Source: Convivina praedatoris
GTDB taxonomy: Bacteria; Bacillota; Bacilli; Lactobacillales; Lactobacillaceae
NCBI RefSeq assembly: GCF_933208495.1
Contig: NZ_CAKOET010000002.1
Span: 186,001 to 250,000 of the forward strand
Direction of reading: 5' to 3'
DNA: 64,000 nt
This document shows, one piece after another, positions 45,782 through 56,548 of this stretch (the first letter of the stretch is position 1; each line of letters begins with the position of its first letter). A model generated the notes under the pieces. The model was not told the origin of the DNA, did no database searches, and worked only from the letters and a program-made list of their open reading frames with translations. Position numbers and translations under genes: made by a program.

Positions 45782-47875
45782 ATGAAAAATAATAACAGCG
45801 GCTTTTTTAGAAGCAGCTTTCTTTACGTGATTATCTTTCTAGCTATTATTGCTGGAATTTATTCCTTTGTCGGTGGCGACAAGGGTGGCACTAAGACAAT
45901 TAGTTCAAGCCAATTTATTAAGGCCCTAGGCGATAAGGATATTAAGTCCTTTACCGTCCAACCAGGAAGCGATGTTTATACGGTTTCTGGAACTTACCGT
46001 GACAGTGATAAGTCATCAAAGGATAGCAACAGTTCTGGTTTGAATTCAATCTTGCAGAGCCAAAGTAAGACAACCAAATTCACCACTAGTGTGCTACCAA
46101 ACGATGCTTCACTAAAAGATATTAGCCAGCAGGCTAAAGACACTAATACTGATATGACGACTAAACCAGCACCATCATCTGGTTTCTGGTTGAACTTGAT
46201 TATCTCAATTGTGCCCTTGATTTTGGTCTTTGCCGTCTTTTACATCATGATGAGTCAGTCTTCTGGTAAGGGTGGCCAAGGTGGTATGATGGGTGGCTTT
46301 GGTAAGTCTAAGGCTAAGCCATCGGATCCCAAAGACAATAAGATTCGTTTTGACAACGTTGCCGGTGCTGATGAAGAAAAAGAAGAACTGGTTGAAGTTG
46401 TTGAGTTCCTAAAGTCACCGAAGAAGTTTGTTAACTTGGGTGCTCGTATTCCAAAGGGTGTTTTACTTGAGGGACCTCCGGGAACTGGTAAAACTTTGTT
46501 AGCCAAGGCTGTTGCTGGTGAAGCCAGCGTGCCATTCTTCTCTATGTCTGGTTCAGACTTTGTGGAAATGTTTGTTGGGGTTGGTGCTTCACGTGTTCGT
46601 GATTTGTTCGAACAGGCAAAGAAAACCGCTCCGGCCATTATCTTCATTGATGAAATTGATGCGGTTGGTCGCCGTCGTGGTTCTGGTATCGGTGGTGGTA
46701 ACGATGAACGTGAACAGACTTTGAACCAAATCTTGATTGAAATGGATGGGTTTGAAGGTTCTGAAGGAGTCATTATTTTGGCTTCTACCAACCGTTCTGA
46801 CGTGTTGGATCCTGCCTTGCTTCGTTCGGGACGATTTGACCGTAAGATTATGGTTGGTGCACCAGATGTGAAAGGTCGTGAAGCTATTCTTCGCGTGCAT
46901 GCGAAGAATAAACCTTTGGCTAAGAACGTTGATTTGAAAGCTATTGCCCAACAAACTCCTGGTTATGTTGGGGCTGACTTGGAAAACTTATTGAACGAAT
47001 CAGCTTTGTTAGCAGCTCGTCGCGATAAAAAAGAGATTGATGCTGCTGATATTGATGAAGCTGAAGATCGGATTTTCCAAGGTCCAGCTAAAACTAACCG
47101 TTCGATGTCTGAAGTTGAACGCAAGACCACTGCTTATCACGAAGCTGGGCACGCTTTGGTTGGATTGGTTCGTTCAGATGCCTCAGTTGTCCGTAAGGTG
47201 ACGATTGTGCCGCGTGGCCGCATCGGTGGATATGCCTTGATGACACCAAAGACTGATCGTTATAATGTCCGTTACTCAGAAGCCAAGGAACAGCTAGCTG
47301 GTTTAATGGGGGGACGGGCTGCCGAAATTTCAGTCTTTGACGAAGCTAGTTCAGGGGCCGCTAATGATTTCCAGCAGGCAACCGGTTTGGCTCGCCAAAT
47401 GGTTACGGCCTATGGTATGTCAGACAAATTGGGCATGGTTCAACTTGAAGGAAATGCTAGCGTTGGTTATAGCGAACAGGCTGGTAATCGTAATTATTCC
47501 GATGAGACAGCAAACTTAATTGATGAAGAAGTTCGTCGATTAACTCACGAAGCTTTTGAAGATGCTAAGCAAATTATTGCTGATCATCGTGATAAGCTTC
47601 AAGCCATCGCAGAAGCTCTGCTTGAAGTTGAAACTTTGGATGAGCAACAAATTAAAGATATTTACAATACTGGTACTTTTACTCCTAAGGGACCAGATGA
47701 GAGTAATGATGGAGCTAAGTCCTTTGAACAGACCAAAGCTGAATTAGATGCAAAAGAATCTGAAGCCGAGGAACGAGTGGATAAGGGGGGAGCTAATCCA
47801 GAGCAACCATTGGAAACTAATCCAGATGATGCACCGGAAAAGCCTGACGATGCTCCGAATTCGGATAACAAATAA
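45782..47875 (+). CDS. ftsH: ATP-dependent membrane zinc metalloprotease FtsH
   Basis: 697 residues. Two transmembrane helices (~11-28 and ~139-158) flank an extracellular domain. AAA module: Walker [15 protein letters not shown], Walker [30 protein letters not shown]; protease HEAGHALV zinc site. The C-terminal ~60 residues are acidic and Pro/Glu/Asp-rich. It degrades misfolded membrane proteins and regulators. Confidence 0.98.
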   Translation: MKNNNSGFFRSSFLYVIIFLAIIAGIYSFVGGDKGGTKTISSSQFIKALGDKDIKSFTVQPGSDVYTVSGTYRDSDKSSKDSNSSGLNSILQSQSKTTKFTTSVLPNDASLKDISQQAKDTNTDMTTKPAPSSGFWLNLIISIVPLILVFAVFYIMMSQSSGKGGQGGMMGGFGKSKAKPSDPKDNKIRFDNVAGADEEKEELVEVVEFLKSPKKFVNLGARIPKGVLLEGPPGTGKTLLAKAVAGEASVPFFSMSGSDFVEMFVGVGASRVRDLFEQAKKTAPAIIFIDEIDAVGRRRGSGIGGGNDEREQTLNQILIEMDGFEGSEGVIILASTNRSDVLDPALLRSGRFDRKIMVGAPDVKGREAILRVHAKNKPLAKNVDLKAIAQQTPGYVGADLENLLNESALLAARRDKKEIDAADIDEAEDRIFQGPAKTNRSMSEVERKTTAYHEAGHALVGLVRSDASVVRKVTIVPRGRIGGYALMTPKTDRYNVRYSEAKEQLAGLMGGRAAEISVFDEASSGAANDFQQATGLARQMVTAYGMSDKLGMVQLEGNASVGYSEQAGNRNYSDETANLIDEEVRRLTHEAFEDAKQIIADHRDKLQAIAEALLEVETLDEQQIKDIYNTGTFTPKGPDESNDGAKSFEQTKAELDAKESEAEERVDKGGANPEQPLETNPDDAPEKPDDAPNSDNK

Positions 47876-47879
47876 TTAG

Positions 47880-47906
47880 AAAGTTGGCTTAGGCCAACTT
47901 TTTATT
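47880..47906 (+). terminator. Terminator after ftsH
   Basis: A perfect stem AAGTTGGC-TTAG-GCCAACTT is followed by T-rich sequence, directly before hslO. Confidence 0.85.
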
Positions 47907-47925
47907 TTTGACAAAGAAGGAAATT

Positions 47926-48837
47926 ATGAATAATCAGTTAATTAAAGTTATTACTAAAGATGATGCTTTTCGTGCTTTCGCCTTAAATGGAACGAATCTA
48001 GTTAGCCAAGCTTGTCAGGCCCATGAAACCAGTCGTATTGCTTCAGTGATTTTAGGGCGAGCTTTGTTGGCCACTGAATTGTTGGCTCAGGCTACTCTAA
48101 AAGGGGAAGAACGTTTAAACGCTAAAATTGCTGGTCGTGGACCAATTGGCAACGTTGTAACTGAAGCTGATGCTAAGGGAAGCGTTCGAGGATACGTAAC
48201 CAACGCTCAATTGGAAGGAACTTTAGATGAGCATCAGCAACTTCAAATTGGGACTGCGGTTGGACACAACGGTTTCTTACAAATTACTAAATTTGCCCCA
48301 TATTCTGATCCGTATATCGGCCAAAGTCAGCTGGTGAGTGGTGAAATTGGTGATGATTTTACCTATTATCTAGCTCAATCAGAGCAGATTCCATCTGTGA
48401 TTGGTGTGGGGGTCCACTTAGACAAACAAGGCCTAGTTGATATGGCTAGTGGCTTTTTAATTCAAGCTTTACCCGGCGCCACTGATGACCAGTTAAGCGA
48501 TTTAGAAGATAAGCTAAAGGCCATGACGCCTTTAAATAAATTGATTTCTCAAGGATCAGAGCCAAAGGCCATTCTTAATAATATTTTTGGTGAAAATAGT
48601 TTTACGGAATTAGCCGATTTGAATGTTGGTTTAGCAGCTGAACCGCCTAAAGAAGAATATGCTAAGATGTTGGCAACTTTACCGGCCACGGAAGTTCAAG
48701 CAATGATCGATGAGGATGGCGGGGCTGAGATTATCGGTAAGTTCTCTGGTAAGCGGCATTATTTTGAACAAAATGAATTAGAAACAATTTTAGCCGATAT
48801 CTTAGCTCGTGATCTCGATGAAGATAAAGATTCGTAA
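47926..48837 (+). CDS. hslO: Hsp33-family chaperone lacking the redox zinc cysteines
   Basis: 303 residues from ATG 47926, with GAAGGAAA upstream. The Hsp33 core is clear (AGRGPIGNVVTEADAKGSVRGYV, FLQITKFAP, SGEIGDDFTYYLAQSEQIPS, MIDEDGGAEII). The C-terminal CxC and CxxC zinc switch is lost: the aligned residues are Ala238, Pro240, Gly271 and Ser274. The only cysteine is Cys30. Oxidation-triggered unfolding by zinc release cannot work here, so the protein may be constitutively active or serve another role. ftsH-hslO-lysS is the usual order, but dus is missing between hslO and lysS. Confidence 0.95.
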   Translation: MNNQLIKVITKDDAFRAFALNGTNLVSQACQAHETSRIASVILGRALLATELLAQATLKGEERLNAKIAGRGPIGNVVTEADAKGSVRGYVTNAQLEGTLDEHQQLQIGTAVGHNGFLQITKFAPYSDPYIGQSQLVSGEIGDDFTYYLAQSEQIPSVIGVGVHLDKQGLVDMASGFLIQALPGATDDQLSDLEDKLKAMTPLNKLISQGSEPKAILNNIFGENSFTELADLNVGLAAEPPKEEYAKMLATLPATEVQAMIDEDGGAEIIGKFSGKRHYFEQNELETILADILARDLDEDKDS

Positions 48838-48893
48838 TTTTAGGCTTTGTCACTAGCCTATGATTTGATAAGATTGAAGTTAGAGATTAATAA

Positions 48894-50405
<1,512 letters not shown>

Positions 50406-50410
50406 AAATG

Positions 50411-50440
50411 TTGACAGAAATGTCATATATTAGGTATAAT
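50411..50440 (+). promoter_or_regulatory. Promoter of first tRNA-Asn
   Basis: TTGACA (50411-50416), 18-nt spacer, TATAAT (50435-50440); both hexamers perfect. Confidence 0.9.
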
Positions 50441-50465
50441 GATTAAGTTGTGTGAGCGACTTAAT

Positions 50466-50538
50466 TCCGACTTAGCTCAGTTGGTAGAGCACCTGACTGT
50501 TAATCAGGTTGTCGCCGGTTCGAGCCCGGCAGTCGGAG
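50466..50538 (+). tRNA. tRNA-Asn (GTT), copy 1
   Basis: The acceptor TCCGACT pairs with AGTCGGA, anticodon stem CTGAC/GTCAG-type with loop TGTTAAT, and T arm GCCGGTTCGAGCCCGGC. 73 nt, no encoded CCA. Confidence 0.95.
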
Positions 50539-50543
50539 TAATC

Positions 50544-50577
50544 AAAACCAGTAAGCTTAAGGTTTACTGGTTTTTTC
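50544..50577 (+). terminator. Terminator after tRNA-Asn copy 1
   Basis: AAAACCAGTAA pairs with TTTACTGGTTTT around a short loop, ending in a T run. Confidence 0.88.
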
Positions 50578-50601
50578 GTATGATAATATCATGAAAAACG
50601 A

Positions 50602-50630
50602 TTGACACTTTTATTTAAGCATGGCATAAT
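50602..50630 (+). promoter_or_regulatory. Promoter of second tRNA-Asn / tRNA-Thr
   Basis: TTGACA (50602-50607), 17-nt spacer, CATAAT (50625-50630). Confidence 0.85.
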
Positions 50631-50658
50631 ATAATAGTTGTTTTAAAGACAATCTTAT

Positions 50659-50731
50659 TCCGACTTAGCTCAGTTGGTAGAGCACCTGACTGTTAATCAG
50701 GTTGTCGCCGGTTCGAGCCCGGCAGTCGGAG
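50659..50731 (+). tRNA. tRNA-Asn (GTT), copy 2
   Basis: The 73-nt sequence is identical to copy 1 at 50466-50538. It is followed after 4 bases by tRNA-Thr in the same transcript. Confidence 0.95.
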
Positions 50732-50735
50732 TATT

Positions 50736-50808
50736 GCCGACGTAGCTCAGTTGGTAGAGCACGGGTATCGTAAACCTGGGGTCGAAGGTTCGAATCCTTT
50801 CGTCGGCA
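50736..50808 (+). tRNA. tRNA-Thr (CGT)
   Basis: Acceptor GCCGACG/CGTCGGC, anticodon stem CGGGT/ACCTG (one G-T), loop ATCGTAA with anticodon CGT at 50769-50771, reading ACG. T arm AAGGTTCGAATCCTT. 73 nt. Confidence 0.93.
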
Positions 50809-50831
50809 TTTACAGTAAAAATTAGGATAAT

Positions 50832-50857
50832 AAAAACGCCTTCATATAGGCGTTTTT
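50832..50857 (+). terminator. Terminator after tRNA cluster
   Basis: AAAAACGCCT/AGGCGTTTTT hairpin with a T run. Confidence 0.9.
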
Positions 50858-50919
50858 TATTTGTTTTATAAGAGTGTTACTTTCATTAATCTCTATAATT
50901 TTCGTACATTGTTTGTACG

Positions 50920-51231
50920 TTAAAATCTTGGTAAATCTAGCAAACTGTTTTGATCACGATACTTGGCATCAGTGGCAATGCTAGTCGCGCTTTCAGCCGT
51001 ATTTTGGATGACAGGAATCGGTTCACCACTTGCGTTAACATAGGAATAGTGATTGCCCTTTTGGATTTCCATGGCAATCCGCTGGACTGATTTGACGATA
51101 TTGGTATTTAATCCTAGATAGTGATGCATATTTTGATCAGCTACTTCGGCACCAATTAAAATGGCTTCGTTACCATCTTTAGCTGTCAGTCCTTTTTTGA
51201 CTCGGACCTTAATAATTTGATAATCACTCAT
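50920..51231 (-). CDS. Hypothetical protein, possibly DUF3892-like
   Basis: 103 residues. It begins MSDYQIIKVRVKKGLTAKDG, has no membrane segment, and ends SLLDLPRF. Layout and C-terminal (R)DxxxxLLDLPxF resemble small Firmicute DUF3892-type proteins, but I am not certain. AAAGGAG precedes the start (minus strand). Single gene between the tRNA terminator and glutathione peroxidase. Function unknown. Confidence 0.7.
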   Translation of the reverse strand: MSDYQIIKVRVKKGLTAKDGNEAILIGAEVADQNMHHYLGLNTNIVKSVQRIAMEIQKGNHYSYVNASGEPIPVIQNTAESATSIATDAKYRDQNSLLDLPRF

Positions 51232-51344
51232 TATCGAACTCCTTTCAAGGTACTTATATTTTATCCTAAAATACTAGTATAAGTGTTCTAAATAAGATTA
51301 AAATAAAAATGTTACGAATTTATATTTACAAGGAGTTACTCAGC

Positions 51345-51812
51345 ATGTGTACAATTTACAGCTTCACCGAAAAAGAAATGAGCGGCCAAACAATCGATTT
51401 TAATCAGTACCGGGGTAAAGTCCTGTTGATTGTGAATACGGCCAGTAAATGTGGTTTAGCGCCACAATTAGAAGGCCTAGAAGCTTTATATCAGGAATAT
51501 CAGTCTCAAGGGTTAGCAATTCTTGGTTTGCCTTCTAATCAATTTCACCAAGAAATTGCTGCCGATGAAATAAGTCAGTATTGTCAGCTACATTATGGGG
51601 TTACTTTTCCTATGACTCAACCAGTGCTAGTCAACGGGGAAGGAGAAGATCCGCTTTTCACCTACCTCAAACAGGCTGCTGGTCATGGGCGAATCAAATG
51701 GAATTACACAAAATTTTTAATTGGTCGTAACGGACAGATGATTCATCGCTATTCACCCACTACAGCGCCCGCTAAAATGTCATCTGACATTCAACAAGCT
51801 TTAAATAGCTAG
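51345..51812 (+). CDS. Glutathione peroxidase family protein
   Basis: 155 residues from ATG 51345 (MCTIYSFTEKEM), AAGGAG 9 bases upstream. Active-site Cys in NTASKCGLAPQ, conserved LPSNQF (Gln) and KWNYTKFLI (Trp/Asn). A cysteine-type peroxidase, in bacteria often driven by thioredoxin; it reduces peroxides in the cytoplasm. Confidence 0.93.
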   Translation: MCTIYSFTEKEMSGQTIDFNQYRGKVLLIVNTASKCGLAPQLEGLEALYQEYQSQGLAILGLPSNQFHQEIAADEISQYCQLHYGVTFPMTQPVLVNGEGEDPLFTYLKQAAGHGRIKWNYTKFLIGRNGQMIHRYSPTTAPAKMSSDIQQALNS

Positions 51813-51845
51813 AAAAAAGCCAGCTTATTATGAGCTGGCTTTTTT
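51813..51845. terminator. Bidirectional terminator (GPx / GNAT)
   Basis: AAAAAAGCCAGCT and AGCTGGCTTTTTT form a 13-bp perfect stem between convergent genes. Confidence 0.93.
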
Positions 51846-52340
51846 AGTACTAAATTCGGTAAAGAATAGCCCCATTAGGAAACTATCGTGGTAGCAACCT
51901 TCCGCAAAATAATGCTGGCGTAGTTGACCTTCTTCTTGAAAACCTAATTTTTTATAAATATGAATGGCGGCTGAATTATTGACATCCACGTATAGGTAAA
52001 TTTTATGTAAATTAAGGACATTAAAGGCGTATTCAATCCCTAATTGCATACCAGCTTGAGCTAAACCCTGTCTCTGATATTGTGGATCAACAATGATTTG
52101 AATTTCGGCATGCCGATGAATCGTGTCGATTTCAACTAGTTCAACAATTCCGGCAAAATCACCTTCAACCTCAATCACAAATCGCCGTTCTGATTGATCT
52201 AAAACATGTCGATCGTAAAGGATGCTCAATTCGTCAAAGGAAGTATAAGGTTCCTCAAACCACAAGGCCATTACCGGCCGAGAATTTTGCTGGCGGTATA
52301 AATGGGGGAGGTCCTTTTTCTCTAAGGGACGAATATTCAT
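51828..52340 (-). CDS. GNAT acetyltransferase, SpeG/RimJ-like
   Basis: 170 residues. IVELVEIDTIHRHAEIQIIV, acetyl-CoA loop DPQYQRQGLAQAGM and IYLYVDVNNSAAIHIYKKLGF. The pattern is closest to spermidine N1-acetyltransferases (FEEPYTSFDEL near the N-terminus), so polyamine acetylation is possible. Its C-terminus overlaps the terminator hairpin. Confidence 0.88.
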   Translation of the reverse strand: MNIRPLEKKDLPHLYRQQNSRPVMALWFEEPYTSFDELSILYDRHVLDQSERRFVIEVEGDFAGIVELVEIDTIHRHAEIQIIVDPQYQRQGLAQAGMQLGIEYAFNVLNLHKIYLYVDVNNSAAIHIYKKLGFQEEGQLRQHYFAEGCYHDSFLMGLFFTEFSTKKASS

Positions 52341-52398
52341 GATTGTATGCTCCTTTTTTTAGTAAAAAAGACGATATCAATCGATACCGTCTTCAATA

Positions 52399-52470
52399 TT
52401 GCCCCTGCTGGATTCGAACCAGCGCATAGTGGCACCAGAAGCCACCGCCTTACCGCTTGGCCAAGGGGCA
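52399..52470 (-). tRNA. tRNA-Gln (CTG)
   Basis: On the minus strand: acceptor TGCCCCT/AGGGGCA, D arm GCCAAGCGGTAAGGC, anticodon stem GTGGC/GCCAC with loop TTCTGGT (anticodon CTG, complement at 52436-52438), and T arm GCTGGTTCGAATCCAGC. 72 nt, discriminator A. Confidence 0.94.
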
Positions 52471-52547
52471 ATTACTTGATATATATTACCCGAAAATTAG
52501 ATGAATTGCAAGCTGTAAATTTTAGAAATTAAGGAAACTGTCCTCAT

Positions 52548-52576
52548 TTGCCAAAGAAGACTAGACCAATTATAAT
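52548..52576 (+). promoter_or_regulatory. gntR promoter with dre-like half-site
   Basis: TTGCCA (52548-52553), 17-nt spacer, TATAAT (52571-52576). The spacer ends in CTAGACCAAT (52561-52570), one complete arm of the NagR/YvoA-type operator ATTGGTCTAGACCAAT; the left arm is degenerate. A further inverted repeat ACTACT/AGTAGT lies at ~52597-52615. Confidence 0.55.
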
Positions 52577-52636
52577 GGATTGTGTAATAAGTAACGACTA
52601 CTTTGAGAGAGTAGTTAAATTGTGAGGGATAGGATT

Positions 52637-53335
52637 ATGTCTTTACCAAGATATATTGAAATACACAACGAAATTTTGGCTCGAATTACTGCCGGTGAGT
52701 GGCAAAAAAATCAACGCCTACCTGCGGAACGGGACTTAGCTGAATCATTTAATGTTTCCCGAATGACCTTACGTCAGGCCATTCAAACCTTAGTAGATGA
52801 AGGTATTTTGGAGCGGAAGGTTGGTTCCGGTACCTATGTCGCTGAGAAAAAAATATCTGAACGAGTACTAGGAGTCACTAGTTTTACTGATTTGATGGCT
52901 AAAAGTGGTCGCGTCGCCCAAACCGTAACGGTTAGCTATAAAATCACTATGGCCTCAGCTTCAGAAGTTGAACATTTACAGTTAGATCCTGGGGATGAAG
53001 TTTTGGTCATGGAGCGTTTGCGACTGGGAGATGACACGCCAATCTTGTTAGAGCAAACTACCTTACCGGTTAAATTAGTCAATAATTTTACCCGTTCTGA
53101 TTTAACGGAGTCATTGTATGCCACCTTAATTCAAGCGGGCATTCAGCCTGGACATGCTGACCAAACAGTGACAGCTAGCTTGGCCACTGAGCGTTTGGCA
53201 GACTTCTTACAAATTAAACGTGGTGATCCAATTTTATCCGTCCGTCAAGTTTCTTATGATCAAAATGATGTTCCTTTTGAATATGTTCGTTCCTACTATG
53301 TTGGTGAGCGTTTTGAATTTAAATTAAGTCGTTAA
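52637..53335 (+). CDS. GntR/HutC-family transcriptional regulator (UTRA domain)
   Basis: 232 residues from ATG 52637 (GAGGGATAGGA upstream; GTG at 52622 precedes that site). The winged helix has LPAERDLAESFNVSRMTLRQAIQTLVDEG and the UTRA ligand domain starts at ERVLGVTSFTDLM and ends PFEYVRSYYVGERFEFKL. Closest to NagR/TreR-type sugar-phosphate regulators. The partial dre-like site in its own promoter supports an amino-sugar regulator, by inference. No target operon is adjacent. Confidence 0.9.
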   Translation: MSLPRYIEIHNEILARITAGEWQKNQRLPAERDLAESFNVSRMTLRQAIQTLVDEGILERKVGSGTYVAEKKISERVLGVTSFTDLMAKSGRVAQTVTVSYKITMASASEVEHLQLDPGDEVLVMERLRLGDDTPILLEQTTLPVKLVNNFTRSDLTESLYATLIQAGIQPGHADQTVTASLATERLADFLQIKRGDPILSVRQVSYDQNDVPFEYVRSYYVGERFEFKLSR

Positions 53336-53338
53336 GAA

Positions 53339-53371
53339 AAGGCTGTGCAACTTTAAATTGCACAGCCTTTT
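53339..53371. terminator. Bidirectional terminator (gntR / metI)
   Basis: AAGGCTGTGCAA and TTGCACAGCCTT form a 12-bp perfect stem with a 7-nt loop, then a T run; convergent genes on both sides. Confidence 0.93.
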
Positions 53372-53372
53372 T

Positions 53373-54068
53373 TTATTTATGATTTAAGCGTTTGGCTAAC
53401 CAGTCACCAACAAGTTGAACAATTAACACAAAAATAAGAACTAATAGGGTTGCTACCACGGTTGTATCGGTTGCAAAGCGGTTATAACCGTAGGAAATAG
53501 CCATGTTTCCTAAGCCACCAGCACCAATGGCACCGGCCATGGCAGTTAAACCAATTAGACTAATTAAAGTTACGGTCGAAACTCGGATAATTTCTGAACG
53601 ACCTTCACGGAAATAAACCCCAAAAACAATGTCAGTAAAAGTAGCACCAATTGATTGAGCCGCTTCGACAATACCATGATCAACTTCACTTAAAGCAACT
53701 TGAATTTGACGGGCATAGAAAGGAAATACTCCCAAGGATAGTGGTACTAAGGCAGCAGCTGTACCAATCTGGGTACCGACAATGGCTTTAGTAACTGGTG
53801 CAATGAAAGCCAGCAAAATAATGAAAGGTACGGCTCGGAAAATGGAGACGACTTTATCTAAAATCCAGTATAGCGTTCGGTTAGGAGTAATGCCATCAGA
53901 GGCAGTCACAATTAGGCCAATACCAAAGATTAAGCCTAAAATACCACCAAAAATAGCTGACCAGAACGTCATATAAATGGTTTGAACGATGGCGGTCCAC
54001 CAACCGGTATCGCCAGTCCAGCCTTGGTAGATTACATTGGGGAAGGTTTGTGAAATCCAATTACTCAT
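53373..54068 (-). CDS. metI: Methionine ABC transporter permease MetI
   Basis: 231 residues, five or so transmembrane helices, with the ABC-permease EAA loop ([27 protein letters not shown]). The C-terminal segment [21 protein letters not shown] is typical of MetI. It overlaps metN by 4 bases. Confidence 0.93.
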   Translation of the reverse strand: MSNWISQTFPNVIYQGWTGDTGWWTAIVQTIYMTFWSAIFGGILGLIFGIGLIVTASDGITPNRTLYWILDKVVSIFRAVPFIILLAFIAPVTKAIVGTQIGTAAALVPLSLGVFPFYARQIQVALSEVDHGIVEAAQSIGATFTDIVFGVYFREGRSEIIRVSTVTLISLIGLTAMAGAIGAGGLGNMAISYGYNRFATDTTVVATLLVLIFVLIVQLVGDWLAKRLNHK

Positions 54069-55150
54069 AGGGCATGTGATCCTTTCAATATTTCTACGTT
54101 AACACCAGCTTGCGCCAACTGAGCAATACCAGCGGTTAATTTGTCTTGCTCACCAGTTAAAATAACTAGCAGCGACCCAACTTCGGTTCCTTGTAAAATT
54201 TCAATATCACCATATAAAATATTGGCGACAATTTGGTACTGTCGATATAATCCAGCAATTAAGGGTTCGTTCGTATTATTACCAGTGTAGGTTAACCGGG
54301 CAAAAATCTGGTTCTCTTGTAAGTTTTGAACGAGGGCTTGTTGGCTAACCGTGGCAATTGCCTGGTCTAAATTAGTGGCAGTTTCGATAAATTCCTTGGT
54401 TAATTGCTCTTTGGGATTAGCAAAAATATTTAGTAGGGAGCCTCGCTCAATGATTTGCCCATTTTGCATAACGGCAACCTTATTAGCAATCTCCTTAACG
54501 GCCTGCATTTCGTGGGTAATCAGGAGGATGGTTAAACCGTATTCTTGGTTTAACTTTTTCAAAAGGCCTAGAATCTGATTAGTGGTTTTAGGATCGAGGG
54601 CTGAAGTAGCTTCATCGGAAATTAAAATTTCAGGATCATTAGCCAGTGCCCGAGCAATGGCGACTCGCTGTTTTTGTCCACCGGAAAGTTGGGAAGGGTA
54701 TTGTTGTGATCGGTCACTGAGTTCAACTAACTTCAAGAGTTCGCCGACCTTATCGGCTTTTTGGGTGTCCGATAGTTTGGCATGTTCCAAAGCAAAGGCT
54801 ACATTTTCAGCAACAGTTCGTTCATTTAGGAGATTAAAATGTTGGAAAATCATTCCAATTTTACGTCGCTTTTGCCGTAATTGATTACTGTTAATAATTT
54901 TGGCGTGGCTTTGATTAGTTTGGCGGTCAAAGAAAGTACTGTCCTGAACGATAACCTGGCCACTAGTAGGGACTTGGAGTAAATTAACCGTTCGAACTAG
55001 CGTTGATTTACCAGCTCCAGAATAACCGACGACCCCATAAATATCACCGGATTGAACCTCTAGGGAGACATTTTGAACGGCGTTGATGGTTTTGTTTTTT
55101 TGCCGGAAGGTGACATTAATATTTTTTAAAGAAATGATTGATTCAGTCAT
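54065..55150 (-). CDS. metN: Methionine ABC transporter ATPase MetN
   Basis: 361 residues from ATG 55150 ([15 protein letters not shown]). Walker [14 protein letters not shown], signature [15 protein letters not shown], Walker [14 protein letters not shown], and a C-terminal NIL domain (~280-361) that binds methionine for feedback inhibition. Third gene of the T-box operon. Confidence 0.95.
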   Translation of the reverse strand: MTESIISLKNINVTFRQKNKTINAVQNVSLEVQSGDIYGVVGYSGAGKSTLVRTVNLLQVPTSGQVIVQDSTFFDRQTNQSHAKIINSNQLRQKRRKIGMIFQHFNLLNERTVAENVAFALEHAKLSDTQKADKVGELLKLVELSDRSQQYPSQLSGGQKQRVAIARALANDPEILISDEATSALDPKTTNQILGLLKKLNQEYGLTILLITHEMQAVKEIANKVAVMQNGQIIERGSLLNIFANPKEQLTKEFIETATNLDQAIATVSQQALVQNLQENQIFARLTYTGNNTNEPLIAGLYRQYQIVANILYGDIEILQGTEVGSLLVILTGEQDKLTAGIAQLAQAGVNVEILKGSHAL

Positions 55151-55186
55151 GGCATAAAGTGTGCCGGCGGGCACTTCCCTTTCATA

Positions 55187-56512
55187 TTATTGGTAGCTAG
55201 CGATGAGCGCTTTAATTAATTGAATATGTTCTTGGTAGTCAGTTAGCCGAATATTTTCATTGGGTGCATGATCACGAGACTGACTATTACCAATACCAAA
55301 ACCCACAATCGGCGCGGGAATAGCATTATGGACATAAGCCATCGGACCAGTACCGGCCGAAGTTGGCATAATCACTGGATCTGTTGGATAAATATTTTGC
55401 GTCAGTTCAATAACTTTTAAAATATTTTCATCTGACATATCACTACGATAACCGAGTTGACTCAAGGTTTCTTCGATAATTAAGTCCGTAAATCCAGTCT
55501 GATTAAGTTGGGTCCGTATTTGCTCTAAGACAACTTTGGGGGTCATTCCTGGAACTAAGCGAACATCTAATTTGGCGCTAGCCTGATGGGGTAGAATTGT
55601 TTTAACACCAGGACCTTGATAGCCACTGGCGAAACCTTCAATATTGAAGGTCGGTTCAAAATAGAGTTGGTATTTTAATTCTTGATCAGAAAGTTGGGTT
55701 AATTGCCCAGCATCCAAACCTAAACTTTGGGTTAATTCCTGTCGATTGAAAGGGATTTGATTCACTAAATCAAGTTCACGTTGATTGGGTTTTTGGGCAG
55801 CTTGATTAAAGGCTGGAATTGGGATTTTTCCAGTTTGATCACGTAGGGAATTTAGTCCAGCAATTAACCGCCAAGTAGCTGAATCGATGACGCCCGCCCA
55901 GGAGGAATGGAGGTCATCTTGACCAGTTTGACTGCTTACATTAAAAGTAACAATTCCTTTGTTACCACCGATAATTTCTAGCTGACCCTGACTATTTTTA
56001 TTACCAGATTCCCAAATGGTTAAATCAGCCTGTAATTCAGGATGTTTAGCTAAATAATCATTTAAATGTAAGGAAGCGGATTCTTCCGCACCTTCAACGA
56101 TAAACGTGATATTAACTGGAAGAGCATCGAAATCATTCAGGTATTGGGCTAAAGCGGTCATTCGTGCAGTTAGGTTTCCCTTATCATCATTAACACCTCG
56201 ACCAAAGAGAAAATTACCTGCTTGGCGTAACTGCCAGGGATTACTTTCCCATAAATCTAGTGGTTCCGCCGGTTGGACATCGTAATGATTATAGATTAAT
56301 AAGGTTTTTGCATTTGGTTTAGGACTATGGAACTGGGCAATCACTAGCGGTGCGAAGTAGGCATCATCAACTGTGACCTGACCACCTAGTTCAATAAAAG
56401 CCTGGGCAATTAATTGGGCGGTTTCGGGTAGATTCAAGCGTTGGGCGGAAACCGAGGGAATAGCCACTAAGTCCTTTAATAAATGAAGGTATTTATCTTG
56501 AATAGTTGTCAT
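55187..56512 (-). CDS. M20-family metallopeptidase (dipeptidase) in the methionine operon
   Basis: 441 residues. Metal-site motifs NHYDVQP (His, Asp), GRGVNDDKGN (bridging Asp), VEGAEESAS (catalytic Glu) and the C-terminal DHAPNENI His. It has a dimerization lid domain. The family cleaves dipeptides such as Cys-Gly or Met-containing dipeptides. Its location between metQ and metN suggests release of methionine from imported dipeptides (inference). The order metQ-M20-metN-metI is, as I recall, common in lactobacilli. Confidence 0.88.
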   Translation of the reverse strand: MTTIQDKYLHLLKDLVAIPSVSAQRLNLPETAQLIAQAFIELGGQVTVDDAYFAPLVIAQFHSPKPNAKTLLIYNHYDVQPAEPLDLWESNPWQLRQAGNFLFGRGVNDDKGNLTARMTALAQYLNDFDALPVNITFIVEGAEESASLHLNDYLAKHPELQADLTIWESGNKNSQGQLEIIGGNKGIVTFNVSSQTGQDDLHSSWAGVIDSATWRLIAGLNSLRDQTGKIPIPAFNQAAQKPNQRELDLVNQIPFNRQELTQSLGLDAGQLTQLSDQELKYQLYFEPTFNIEGFASGYQGPGVKTILPHQASAKLDVRLVPGMTPKVVLEQIRTQLNQTGFTDLIIEETLSQLGYRSDMSDENILKVIELTQNIYPTDPVIMPTSAGTGPMAYVHNAIPAPIVGFGIGNSQSRDHAPNENIRLTDYQEHIQLIKALIASYQ

Positions 56513-56548
56513 AGAATCCTTTCTGCTACTTGAATCGTAGGTTAAAAG

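Noticed and set aside
46255-46791. Antisense reading frame of 178 codons within ftsH
   Set aside because: Shadow of the AAA domain coding sequence with proline/serine-rich nonsense composition and no start signal.
50466-50731. Two identical 73-base sequences as a possible mobile repeat
   Set aside because: They are two tRNA-Asn genes with separate promoters and a terminator between; an ordinary gene duplication.
52347-52532. ORF of 61 codons on the plus strand
   Set aside because: It crosses the tRNA-Gln gene on the opposite strand and reads through tRNA sequence.
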